A stretch of DNA of 38,086 bases from positions 1,239 through 39,324 of the forward strand of contig NZ_ALWO02000046.1 in the NCBI RefSeq assembly GCF_000295935.2. Reading direction: 5' to 3'. This stretch comes from Indibacter alkaliphilus LW1. Lineage in GTDB: Bacteria > Bacteroidota > Bacteroidia > Cytophagales > Cyclobacteriaceae. The notes beneath the pieces are model-generated. The model made no database searches. It was not told the DNA's origin and worked only from the letters and a program-made list of their open reading frames with translations. Below, in pieces: positions 25,504 to 32,990 of the stretch. Each line of letters opens with the position of its first letter. Within the stretch, counting starts at the first letter, position 1. A program made the position numbers and the translations under genes.

Positions 25504-25875
25504 CTATCTTCCCCACAAATTGACTCCATGGAGAATTTTTACCTCAACCCGATTCGCCAAAAAATCCTGAAAAATCTCCGGGGCATCAAAATCCAACTTG
25601 GTTCCATCACAGTAATACTGGGATTGATTGGTAGAACTCATCAAGGGAGACTGGATTTCAATCACCTCTCTGGAATTGAATTGATACAAAATGATCCCGC
25701 TTTCCGGGGTGTTTCTGATCAGTTCAAACTGTTCTTTTAACCAAGTGAGCTGGCTTATTGCATCGGAGGTTTCACAGGCAGAAAGCTGATCATCAATGGG
25801 CTCCTCTGTCGCGCAACTTACACAGCACAAATAGATTAAGGGCAGAAAGAAAAGTATTCTCAAGTATCGGATCAT
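25504..25875 (-). CDS. Small lipoprotein of unknown function
   Basis: This 123-residue protein starts MIRYLRILFFLPLIYLCCVSCATEE-, a lipoprotein signal with a Cys after VS. A TTG 3 codons upstream is in frame but the ATG at 25875 is preferred. The mature part is acidic, with two further Cys and a beta-rich middle (GIILYQFNSREVIEI). I recognise no family. It lies just downstream of the two paralogous barrel genes on the same strand (37-nt gap) and may belong to that group. Confidence 0.65.
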   Translation of the reverse strand: MIRYLRILFFLPLIYLCCVSCATEEPIDDQLSACETSDAISQLTWLKEQFELIRNTPESGIILYQFNSREVIEIQSPLMSSTNQSQYYCDGTKLDFDAPEIFQDFLANRVEVKILHGVNLWGR

Positions 25876-25912
25876 TCTTTTCAATTGAATTTATTGGAAA
25901 AATAAATATACC

Positions 25913-26545
25913 TTAATTGCCCAAGAAAATTGTAAAACCAAACTTTAACCCTAAGACATTCTCTCTGGTGTAGAATCCATCAGATTCAAAATTCGCCCGA
26001 TTAGAAGTATAATTCAACAGCAAATCAAAGCTACTACGCTCTCCCAACAACAAGGCAAGCCCCAAACCTCCCCCAAGACTAGTGACAGCTGTATTGCTTA
26101 CATTTTCTGCAACAAAATCATCCCTAGTTCTTTGGTTGCCAAAAATAGAATTCACCTCAGCAAAAGGCAGGATTTTTCCTTTTGGCACATAATACCTAAC
26201 AAAAGGCCCTGCTCCAAACAAAGAATTTTTGGCCTCAATTGCAAAAGCTGTTAGGGGTATTGTTCTATTTCCCCAGCCGAAAGCTAAATCTATTCCCGCT
26301 GCCAAATTATCGCTTAGAAAATAGCCCACCTTCGGAGCAAAAAAGATATTATAAGAACTCCTTTCTTCCGATGTACCGTCCGCAAATTCTCTTGTTGTAT
26401 TGTTAAAATACATATCCATCATTCCTATACCATTTGAAAACCCAATGTGAGTACCTGCACCGAGGAGCATTCTCCCTTTTTCAGTTTGGGCATGGGCAGA
26501 AAAACCGATCAGAAGGAAAAAACTTAAAATTTTAAATATTTTCAT
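25913..26545 (-). CDS. Small outer-membrane beta-barrel protein (paralogue A)
   Basis: The 210-residue protein has signal peptide MKIFKILSFFLLIGFSAHAQ and then TEKGRMLLGAGTHIGFSNG, with amphipathic strands and a final NVLGLKFGFTIFLGN typical of barrel C termini. It is clearly homologous along its whole length to the neighbouring gene at 26650-27300 (for example PKGKILPFAEVNSIFG against PSGKILPFAEVNALFG). Function unknown. The tandem arrangement indicates local duplication. Confidence 0.82.
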   Translation of the reverse strand: MKIFKILSFFLLIGFSAHAQTEKGRMLLGAGTHIGFSNGIGMMDMYFNNTTREFADGTSEERSSYNIFFAPKVGYFLSDNLAAGIDLAFGWGNRTIPLTAFAIEAKNSLFGAGPFVRYYVPKGKILPFAEVNSIFGNQRTRDDFVAENVSNTAVTSLGGGLGLALLLGERSSFDLLLNYTSNRANFESDGFYTRENVLGLKFGFTIFLGN

Positions 26546-26649
26546 AAAGCCAAATTTTTGTTCATGGATTGAAATCTTTGAGATCTATTAATGGAAAGCT
26601 GGCCAGGATATGGGCAGGAGAAATTTAGCTCTACTCCATTTGACCAATC

Positions 26650-27300
26650 TTATATTTCAGGTATCTTCCCAAGAAACATGGTAAAACCTATTTTAATCCC
26701 TAAGGTATTTTTCCTGTCGGTATAGTCTTCTGATTCAAAGTTTATCTTGTTAGAATTATAATTTAAAACCAAATCAATGCTGCTTCTCCTTCCCAATAAA
26801 AAGGCAAGTCCTAAACCTCCCCCAATATTGGTAAACGATTGTTGGCTTTCTGAACTGACAAAACCACCGATTTCTATGTTCCTACTGCCAAAAAGTGCGT
26901 TTACCTCTGCAAATGGCAAAATCTTTCCACTAGGAATGTAATACCGTACGAATGGTCCTATACTGAAAAGAGAGCTTTTTGAATCCAAATTTTGAGTGGC
27001 AGCATCAAAAGTCGATGTTCCTCTCCCCGAACCCAATGCTAAATCCAATCCAGCAACCAAATTATCAAAGAAAAAGTATCCTACTTTTGTAGCTATGAAA
27101 ATATTATTGTTGTTAGTTTGACCAGAAAGGCCATCATCAATAAAAGTTTTTTGCCTAGAAAAAGAAAGATTCATCATCCCCGGTGATTCAGATAATCCTA
27201 AATTAGTCCCAGCTCCAATCAAGAATCGGCCCTTTTCGGTTTGGGCATGAGTTAACCAACTAATAAGAAGGAAAAAGCATATTATGTTGAATTGTTTCAT
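26650..27300 (-). CDS. Small outer-membrane beta-barrel protein (paralogue B)
   Basis: The 216-residue protein starts at the ATG at 27300 (MKQFNIICFFLLISWLTHAQ), giving a clean signal peptide; an in-frame start 8 codons upstream is rejected. Mature sequence TEKGRFLIGAGTNLGLSESP and the end LGIKIGFTMFLGKIPE mirror paralogue A. Both have a strongly conserved 'LLGxRSSxDLxLNYxSN' strand. It is probably an outer-membrane protein with no recognisable specific role. Confidence 0.82.
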   Translation of the reverse strand: MKQFNIICFFLLISWLTHAQTEKGRFLIGAGTNLGLSESPGMMNLSFSRQKTFIDDGLSGQTNNNNIFIATKVGYFFFDNLVAGLDLALGSGRGTSTFDAATQNLDSKSSLFSIGPFVRYYIPSGKILPFAEVNALFGSRNIEIGGFVSSESQQSFTNIGGGLGLAFLLGRRSSIDLVLNYNSNKINFESEDYTDRKNTLGIKIGFTMFLGKIPEI

Positions 27301-27369
27301 AAAAACATAAGTTAGGAAAACCAAAAAATCAATTTACTAAAACTACCCAGCAATTAAAAGCAATTAGAC

Positions 27370-27678
27370 TTATCTGGTACGCTCTCTGGTAAATCTATTC
27401 CCAAATACAATCAAAACTACCACCCCTACCAAGGTTACCATTACGCCTAGGCCGTCGCCTATTCCAGGTTGATCCAACCATATCCCAAGAAAATATCCTG
27501 ATATAGAGACCAATCCCATCACTACAAAAACTGCACATCCGAAAGTGGGCAAACCATTGGCAATGGCGTTTTCTTTTTCTTTTTGGGACAGATGATTGTA
27601 TCCTGCCATTAGATTGGGGAATTTCTTCACCAAAATACCTATCGCAATAAAAAATACTCCTATGTAAACGCTAACCAT
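27370..27678 (-). CDS. DUF3784-like small membrane protein
   Basis: This 102-residue protein starts at the ATG at 27678; the longer frame begins with GTG and adds ten residues. It has three hydrophobic helices, and the stretch ILVKKFPNLMAGYNHLSQKEKENAIANGLP after the first helix is typical of the DUF3784 family. It is an inner-membrane protein of unknown role. It sits upstream of the paralogous barrels on the same strand. Confidence 0.72.
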   Translation of the reverse strand: MVSVYIGVFFIAIGILVKKFPNLMAGYNHLSQKEKENAIANGLPTFGCAVFVVMGLVSISGYFLGIWLDQPGIGDGLGVMVTLVGVVVLIVFGNRFTRERTR

Positions 27679-27808
27679 AAATAGTTTTTTAAATCTAAAA
27701 TCGAGCACTGAAAATAATCATTAAAAACGAAATACAAAAAGATTAGTTTGAAACAAAGGCAATAAACTCAATCTTCTTAAAAAAATAAAACACAGAAATT
27801 AACAAGCA

Positions 27809-27860
27809 TTGATTTGGGTACGGATCAAAAACCCGACTAATTGATTTGAGTCCAAATCAA
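27809..27860. promoter_or_regulatory. Pair of related palindromes 32 nt apart
   Basis: TTGATTTG-AGTC-CAAATCAA (27841-27860) is a perfect 8-bp inverted repeat. A related, less perfect copy, TTGATTTG-GGTA-CGGATCAA, lies at 27809-27828, exactly 32 nt earlier. They precede the DUF3784 gene (minus strand, ATG about 130 nt away) and run up to the DUF4143 remnant. They look like operator half-sites for a dimeric regulator. Confidence 0.45.
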
Positions 27861-27881
27861 AACCAGAGTATAAATCGAAAT

Positions 27882-28076
27882 TTTAGGCCTAATTTTTCGA
27901 TTTGGAGAACGCATGACAAAGCTGAAATAGATTACCTGGAAGAAACTGATGGCATGCTATATGCCTATGAATTCAAGTGGAAAGATCAGAAAGTCAGGTT
28001 TCCGGCATCATTTCTCCAAACCTATCCTGAACATCAGGCAGCAGCATTCAGCAAAAAGGACTTTGAAGGGTTTTGA
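27882..28076 (+). pseudogene. C-terminal remnant of a DUF4143-type AAA ATPase
   Basis: The stretch IWRTHDKAEIDYLEETDGML, YAYEFKWKDQKVRFPASFLQ and TYPEHQAAAFSKKDFEGF matches the last ~60 residues of the ATP-binding (AAA + DUF4143) proteins common in Bacteroidota (FWRTxDxxEIDYxEExxGxLxAYEFKW). The N-terminal ATPase and its Walker motifs are absent, and the only available start is an in-frame TTG inside a palindrome. It is a decayed or truncated copy. Confidence 0.75.
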
Positions 28077-28088
28077 GGGGCTTTGCAA

Positions 28089-29171
28089 TTACTTCAACTT
28101 TACTAAACCAATCACCGGATTGGCTTCTTCCTGTTCACCTGATACAAAGGCTGCAGGTTTGACAAAATAAAATAAATCCTCCTCTGCAGACAAAACCCTT
28201 AAGCTGAATCTGTCGCCATCTTCATCCAAAAATCCATCTTTAACTAGATAACCCTTGCCACTCTCCATATGAAAGAGGAATTGGTGTAAACTACTTTTTT
28301 CATAAAAATGCGAACTGATGTAATTGGCAGTATGTACCACATTTGCGATATAATATTTTTTAAATCCCCTGTCATCTAAATGAGGTTTAGGGAAATTCAA
28401 CTTAGCAAAAGGCTTCAACTGCATATCCCTTAGCTGGTACAGGGTGTCTCTTAGGTAATTTTCATTTGTCGTTACAGGTGTATAGATAAAATGCTTGCCG
28501 TCATAGCTGCTGATGTAATCTGTATACCCCAAAGCACTGGCTATTTTCTTCTCCATAATCACGTTTCTTAAGGGCAGGGTGTCAATGACTGCCATAGCTG
28601 CATCAAATCGATACAACTTGGTCTCATTGGCAAAACCTCCTTCAACTACATTTCCATATTCCTGAGAAATGCCGAACCTTTCCCCTCCGAGTATCCTAAA
28701 GAAGTCAAAGCCGAAATCCAAGGAGGAATCTATCCTCTTTTCCTCTATTAATTCATGCTCTGGAGAGTACCTCATGATTTTTTTGCCAGCAAACAGATAA
28801 ATCTCTCCAGAAATATCATCTATAGCCATGGCAGAAACAGACCTGTATTCCCCAGGACCCTCACCTTGTTTTCCTAGAGCCCCCAAAAACTTGCCCTCCA
28901 GATCAAAAACTAGGATTTTTTGAAATAAATACCAGATATACAATTTATCATCATGAAGCAACACCTCTTTGATTCTTGAAATAAAAGCATCAGGGCGGGT
29001 TTCGAGTTGGATATATTGTATGGAATCGGCAATGTCATTTAATGTAACTTCTGTATTCACCTTGCTTGGTACATTGATTTCAATCAGCTCCGACTTGGGC
29101 TTTTCGGTACACGCGAAAAATCCAGAAAAAATTGCCGCTACTAAAAACAACCTGAAAAATGGATTATCCAT
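28089..29171 (-). CDS. 6-bladed beta-propeller lipoprotein
   Basis: The 360-residue protein has lipobox FFAC near residue 21 (GFFACTEKPKSEL). Its body is an NHL/6-bladed propeller of the DUF5128 type common in Bacteroidota: LNDIADSIQYIQLETRPDAF, ILVFDLEGKFLGALGKQGEGPGEYRSV and AIDDISGEIYLF are characteristic. It is probably a surface- or periplasm-facing binding protein; the ligand is unknown. It follows the lipocalin-like gene at 29183-29611 by 11 nt and is probably co-transcribed with it. Confidence 0.85.
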   Translation of the reverse strand: MDNPFFRLFLVAAIFSGFFACTEKPKSELIEINVPSKVNTEVTLNDIADSIQYIQLETRPDAFISRIKEVLLHDDKLYIWYLFQKILVFDLEGKFLGALGKQGEGPGEYRSVSAMAIDDISGEIYLFAGKKIMRYSPEHELIEEKRIDSSLDFGFDFFRILGGERFGISQEYGNVVEGGFANETKLYRFDAAMAVIDTLPLRNVIMEKKIASALGYTDYISSYDGKHFIYTPVTTNENYLRDTLYQLRDMQLKPFAKLNFPKPHLDDRGFKKYYIANVVHTANYISSHFYEKSSLHQFLFHMESGKGYLVKDGFLDEDGDRFSLRVLSAEEDLFYFVKPAAFVSGEQEEANPVIGLVKLK

Positions 29172-29182
29172 TACTTATTTTT

Positions 29183-29611
29183 TTATTCCTTTTTATACAT
29201 CCACCTGCTTTTTGATGGTTCGGCTTGCCTTGGCACAATCAGCTGCAAGTGAAGTTCCTTATTGTCCAACTTGGAAATGAAATATTTTTGAGTACTGATT
29301 TTATCCAATCTTCCAATAATCAAAGTATCCCCTTCCGTCCACCATATTCCTTTAAGCTCATGAATCTCGAAGTTACTGTAATTAGTGAAAATGACGGTGT
29401 CTTTCTTAAAGTCATAAAAATATCCATTGATCACTTTATTAAAAGCTTCTGCAACAGCTTGTTGCTGTTCTTCATCCTGGAGTTGAAAGTTTTTTGAAGT
29501 CAGGATATTTTCAAATGATTCGCTTCTATACATTTTCCATTTGCCTTCCAAGGGATGCTCAGTTTGCAGAAACCAAAAAAGGAGTATCAGATAAAAAAGC
29601 GAATGTATCAT
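29183..29611 (-). CDS. Small secreted protein, lipocalin-like
   Basis: The 142-residue protein has an N-terminal hydrophobic segment (MIHSLFYLILLFWFLQ) and then LEGKWKMYRSESFEN, a W-containing first strand as in many lipocalin-like proteins. Later strands read FKKDTVIFTNYSNFEIHELK and WWTEGDTLIIGRLDKI. I do not recognise a specific family; the lipocalin resemblance is only structural. It lies first in an operon with the propeller lipoprotein, with a promoter box upstream. Confidence 0.7.
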   Translation of the reverse strand: MIHSLFYLILLFWFLQTEHPLEGKWKMYRSESFENILTSKNFQLQDEEQQQAVAEAFNKVINGYFYDFKKDTVIFTNYSNFEIHELKGIWWTEGDTLIIGRLDKISTQKYFISKLDNKELHLQLIVPRQAEPSKSRWMYKKE

Positions 29612-29646
29612 AGATTTACCTTCCGACGAATGTTCAGAAAATATAC

Positions 29647-29654
29647 CAAATTTA
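29647..29654 (-). promoter_or_regulatory. -7 promoter box for the lipocalin-like/propeller operon
   Basis: On the minus strand this reads TAAATTTG, a full match to TAnnTTTG, 36 nt before the ATG at 29611. A CAAG (CTTG on the minus strand) lies 11 nt further upstream, too close for a normal -33 element. Confidence 0.5.
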
Positions 29655-29754
29655 TAGTTTTAATTCAAGGAATTCTTAGTGGATTCCCCAGAAAGATGAA
29701 ATCAAGAGGTACTTTTCAGGCCATTCATCACTATCATCAGATTCATTTACGTTT

Positions 29755-29882
29755 ATTTTCCTTCATAAAAATGTAGTACAATACACTTTTTCATTTGAAA
29801 AAGTGTTAAAAATCACATTTTTTCCTTTGAAGAAGTGTGTGATTGATAAGTTTTTCCTTTGAACATAAGGCTCCAATAGAAC
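29755..29882. repeat. Tandem 32-nt repeat array upstream of lutABC
   Basis: TTTTTCATTTGAA (29787) and TTTTTCCTTTGAA (29819 and 29851) start exactly 32 nt apart. Units 1 and 2 agree at 18 of their first 20 positions. A degenerate fourth unit at 29755 (ATTTTCCTTCATAAAA) agrees with unit 1 at 19 of 32. The core of unit 1 is a perfect inverted repeat, ACACTTTTTC-attt-GAAAAAGTGT (29783-29806); unit 2 is an imperfect version. Confidence 0.6.
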
Positions 29883-30016
29883 GATCAAAAAATCAACCAT
29901 CCTATTGCAAAAATTACCCCATCCCTTAAAACCCGATACTACAGGATATCTTTCCGTCATTATTTTTAGAAATTGGAAATTGAATCCTGTGATCATTTGC
30001 TTCATCAAATTGCTAA

Positions 30017-30056
30017 GTGATATTGATTGATGTTTGTTGATATTTATTGATATTTT
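30017..30056 (+). repeat. Four tandem 10-nt repeats just upstream of lutA
   Basis: GTGATATTGA, TTGATGTTTG, TTGATATTTA and TTGATATTTT follow each other without gaps from 30017 to 30056, ending 64 nt before the lutA start. A 10-nt period places every copy on the same face of the helix, as with iteron or cooperative operator arrays. The region is otherwise AT-rich, so chance is possible. Confidence 0.5.
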
Positions 30057-30120
30057 AGCCATCGATGTACAAGCCAATATCTATCAGTATCTTAATATCC
30101 ATAAATACCGAATCCATAAA

Positions 30121-30876
30121 ATGCCTTTAAATAAGAAGATTGCTTTATTCATCCCCTGCTACGTCGATCAATTCTACCCTAATGTAGGCATTGCGACTTT
30201 GGAACTATTGGAAAAGCTGGGTTGCCAGGTCAGCTACCCCATGGGTCAGACTTGCTGCGGACAACCCATGGCCAATGCAGGATATGAGAGGGACACATTT
30301 GGCACCACCAAACATTTTTTAAGAACCTTCCTTGTTTACGATTATATTGTAGCCCCTTCCGGGAGTTGTGTACTGCATATCAAAGACCATGCACCGTCCA
30401 TTCCGGGAATGGAAAGAGAACAGGAAAGCCTACGCCAAAAAATCTTTGAACTGACAGAATTCCTTACCGATGTCCTTAAAGTAGAAAACCTTAAAGGATA
30501 CTTTCCCCATAAAGTTGGCTTTCATGCCTCCTGTCATGGACATCGCGGTCTGCGATTGGGCTCTAGTTCAGAACGCAACGAGCCTTTTTATAGCAAGGGC
30601 AAACAACTATTGGAACAGCTGGACGGATTGGAATGGGTGGAATTGACGAGGACAGATGAATGCTGCGGATTTGGGGGAACTTTTGCTGTTACAGAAGAAG
30701 CCTTATCGGTTCAGATGGGCAAAGACCGTCTGGAAGATCATTTGACGCACGGGATAGAAATACTCACTGGAGGAGATATGTCCTGCATCATGCACCTGGA
30801 AGGTATAGCCAAGAGGAATCAGCAGCCATTGAAATTTATGCATATCGCAGAAATCCTTAACCAAGCCATTTCATGA
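30121..30876 (+). CDS. lutA: L-lactate oxidation complex, LutA (CCG-type Fe-S) subunit
   Basis: The 251-residue protein has the two CCG-type (DUF224) cysteine modules of LutA/LldE/GlpC-like proteins: FIPCYVDQFYPNVG and GQTCCGQPMANAGY in the first half, FHASCHGHRGLRLG and DECCGFGGTFAV in the second. LutABC oxidises L-lactate to pyruvate in the cytoplasm. I chose the ATG at 30121 (MPLNKKIALFIP), which begins at the family start; an in-frame ATG 29 codons upstream lies in repeat DNA. The stop overlaps lutB by 4 nt (ATGA). Confidence 0.94.
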   Translation: MPLNKKIALFIPCYVDQFYPNVGIATLELLEKLGCQVSYPMGQTCCGQPMANAGYERDTFGTTKHFLRTFLVYDYIVAPSGSCVLHIKDHAPSIPGMEREQESLRQKIFELTEFLTDVLKVENLKGYFPHKVGFHASCHGHRGLRLGSSSERNEPFYSKGKQLLEQLDGLEWVELTRTDECCGFGGTFAVTEEALSVQMGKDRLEDHLTHGIEILTGGDMSCIMHLEGIAKRNQQPLKFMHIAEILNQAIS

Positions 30877-32231
30877 GCCATCCATCCAAAGCATCGGAAT
30901 TTTTACAGGACGCTGCCAAAGCCAAATGGCATGATGAAACACTATGGTTTGTCAGAGACAAGCGGGACAACATCAGCAAAACCATTCCGGAATGGGAAGA
31001 ATTGAGAGAATTGGCTTCCCAGATCAAAGACAATGTGCTGGCCAATTTGGAAACTTACTTGGTTGAATTCGAAAAAAATGCCAAAGCAAATAACATCCAT
31101 GTACATTGGGCGAAAGATGCCGAGGAACACAATCAGATGGTATTGAGCATACTGAATGAACACCGCTGCAAAGCCATTGTAAAAAGCAAATCCATCCTGA
31201 CAGAAGAATGTCATCTCAATCCTTTTCTGGAAGAAAATGGCGTAGAGGTAGTTGACACAGATTTGGGAGAGCGGATAGTCCAATTCCTCAACCAACCGCC
31301 AAGCCATATTGTACTTCCTGCCATTCACCTGAAGAAAAGGGATATTTCTGAGCTTTTCCATGAAAAACTTCAAACCGAAAAAGGTAATGAAGATCCGGCT
31401 TACCTCACCCATGCAGCCCGTTTGCATTTGAGGGAAAAGTTTTTGGGCGCCAAAGTAGCCATTACCGGAGTGAATTTTGGTGTTGCGGAAACAGGAGAAT
31501 TTGTGGTCTGTACCAATGAAGGCAATGCCGATATGGGCGTGCATTTGGCCGATATACACATCGCTTGTATGGGCGTCGAAAAAATCATTCCCAGAAGAAA
31601 GGATTTGGGGGTATTCCTCAGGCTGTTGGCCCGCTCTGCTACCGGTCAACCCATTACCAATTACAATTCCCATTTCCGCTCCCCTGCTCCGGGTAAGGAA
31701 ATACATATTGTTTTGGTAGATAATGGCCGTACGGATCAATTGGCCAGGGAGAAATTTAAAAACTCACTGAAATGCATACGCTGTGGAGCCTGTATGAACA
31801 CCTGCCCAATTTATAGAAGAAGTGGTGGCTATAGTTATGGCTCGGTAGTTCCTGGCCCCATAGGTTCCATTCTATCCCCTGGCTTGGATGTCAAAAAATA
31901 CAGTACCCTTCCCTTTGCCTCAACCCTTTGTGGTTCTTGCACGGATGTATGTCCGGTCAAAATCAACATCCATGAGCAACTCTATGAATGGAGACAGGAA
32001 ATCACGAAAGCCCAGGGCACCAATACCAAAAGCATTTCCATGAAAATCGCAAATGGGATTTTTGCTGTTCCTTTTGCCTATAAAATCAGCGGGGCAATGA
32101 TGCGGGGAGCCTTGAAAATCCTACCTGACAGCATTACTTATTCAGGCTTAAACACTTGGGGAAAGCAAAGGGATTTACCCGAAACACCCAAAGAAACTTT
32201 CAAAGATTGGTACAAAAAAAACAGGACATGA
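30873..32231 (+). CDS. lutB: L-lactate oxidation complex, LutB (ferredoxin-like) subunit
   Basis: This 452-residue protein has a DUF162-type N-terminal part (residues ~70-270, with VAITGVNFGVAETGEFVVCT). Two 4Fe-4S motifs then follow: CIRCGACMNTCPIY starting at C301 and CGSCTDVCPV starting at C353. It is the electron-transfer core of the lactate-oxidising complex. It overlaps lutA and lutC by 4 nt each (ATGA), a tightly coupled operon. It supplies the final step for L-lactate made by the rhamnose pathway. Confidence 0.95.
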   Translation: MSHPSKASEFLQDAAKAKWHDETLWFVRDKRDNISKTIPEWEELRELASQIKDNVLANLETYLVEFEKNAKANNIHVHWAKDAEEHNQMVLSILNEHRCKAIVKSKSILTEECHLNPFLEENGVEVVDTDLGERIVQFLNQPPSHIVLPAIHLKKRDISELFHEKLQTEKGNEDPAYLTHAARLHLREKFLGAKVAITGVNFGVAETGEFVVCTNEGNADMGVHLADIHIACMGVEKIIPRRKDLGVFLRLLARSATGQPITNYNSHFRSPAPGKEIHIVLVDNGRTDQLAREKFKNSLKCIRCGACMNTCPIYRRSGGYSYGSVVPGPIGSILSPGLDVKKYSTLPFASTLCGSCTDVCPVKINIHEQLYEWRQEITKAQGTNTKSISMKIANGIFAVPFAYKISGAMMRGALKILPDSITYSGLNTWGKQRDLPETPKETFKDWYKKNRT

Positions 32232-32794
32232 GCAGCAGAGAAAACATTTTGACCAAAATCAAGGCCATTCCTAGAGAGAACAGCCTGCTTCCTGAGATCC
32301 CTTCATTTGAATTTCCAATGGATCACAAAGCTGCCTTTATACTATCCATTCAGGCCAATAAGGGGGAAGTAATCGCTGAGTCCGAATTGAAGGATTTTAT
32401 AGCCATCAACCGTTTTGAAAAGATTCTCAACCTGGCCAAGGGAATGGAGAGCCTTTCGACTCAGCCTTTACCTTCTGACGCCCATGAATTAAATGAGTTG
32501 GAAGTAGCTATCATTCAAGGTCAATTTGGGGTTGCGGAAAACGGGGCAATCTGGTTGACCGATGAAAACTTGGGCTTGAGGGCTTTACCCTTTATCACAG
32601 AGCATTTGGTGATTGTCTTAGAGGAAAAATCCTTGGTTTCCAATATGCATGAAGCTTATCAAAGAATTGGAGCCCAGCATTCAGGTTTTGGACTTTTTAT
32701 TGCTGGACCATCCAAAACTGCTGATATTGAGCAGTCTTTGGTGATCGGGGCGCATGGAGCAAAGAGTTTGAAGGTAGTTCTGACCAACCTTTGA
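32228..32794 (+). CDS. lutC: L-lactate oxidation complex, LutC subunit
   Basis: The 188-residue protein is a LUD/DUF162-domain protein like LutC/YkgG (VAIIQGQFGVAENGAIWLTD, then GPSKTADIEQSLVIGAHGAK near the C terminus). It starts at the ATG at 32228 inside the lutB stop (ATGA); an earlier in-frame ATG at 32156 would run through lutB. It is slightly shorter than B. subtilis LutC. Last gene of the operon. Confidence 0.92.
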   Translation: MSSRENILTKIKAIPRENSLLPEIPSFEFPMDHKAAFILSIQANKGEVIAESELKDFIAINRFEKILNLAKGMESLSTQPLPSDAHELNELEVAIIQGQFGVAENGAIWLTDENLGLRALPFITEHLVIVLEEKSLVSNMHEAYQRIGAQHSGFGLFIAGPSKTADIEQSLVIGAHGAKSLKVVLTNL

Positions 32795-32818
32795 GGTTTT
32801 TTTCAATCCTCGAAGGTT
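32786..32818 (+). terminator. Hairpin at the end of lutC
   Basis: AACCTTTGAGG (32786-32796) pairs with CCTCGAAGGTT (32808-32818), 11 bp with one wobble, around a T-rich 11-nt loop. The stem overlaps the lutC stop codon and no U-run follows, so it may stabilise the mRNA or act as a weak terminator. Confidence 0.4.
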
Positions 32819-32945
32819 TATGATTTTAATTAGGCCGGAAAGATTACTGGATATAAACTCTGCGGTATCGATGTGAAACGGAGATCCCGAAATCGAAGCG
32901 ACTCCCATAATTTCCAATTCCCCAATCTATTCCCATTAATTTTTC

Positions 32946-32953
32946 TATTTTTG
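32946..32953 (+). promoter_or_regulatory. -7 promoter box of leuS
   Basis: TATTTTTG matches the TAnnTTTG consensus, 37 nt before the leuS ATG. No clear -33 TTTG is present at the usual distance. Confidence 0.45.
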
Positions 32954-32990
32954 CAAGCTATTAATCTAAATTTTAAAGAACTAGCTGAAA

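Noticed and set aside
29755-29882. 32-nt periodic repeats as a mini-CRISPR
   Set aside because: Repeats are directly adjacent with no unique spacers, the conserved part is only 13-20 nt, and no cas genes are present.
30942-31739. 265-codon open frame antisense to lutB
   Set aside because: It is fully inside lutB, has no recognisable domain and is explained by codon bias of the real gene.
32681-32917. 78-codon minus-strand frame after lutC
   Set aside because: Half overlaps lutC antisense; the rest is short intergenic DNA, possibly a dispersed repeat, with no supportable product.
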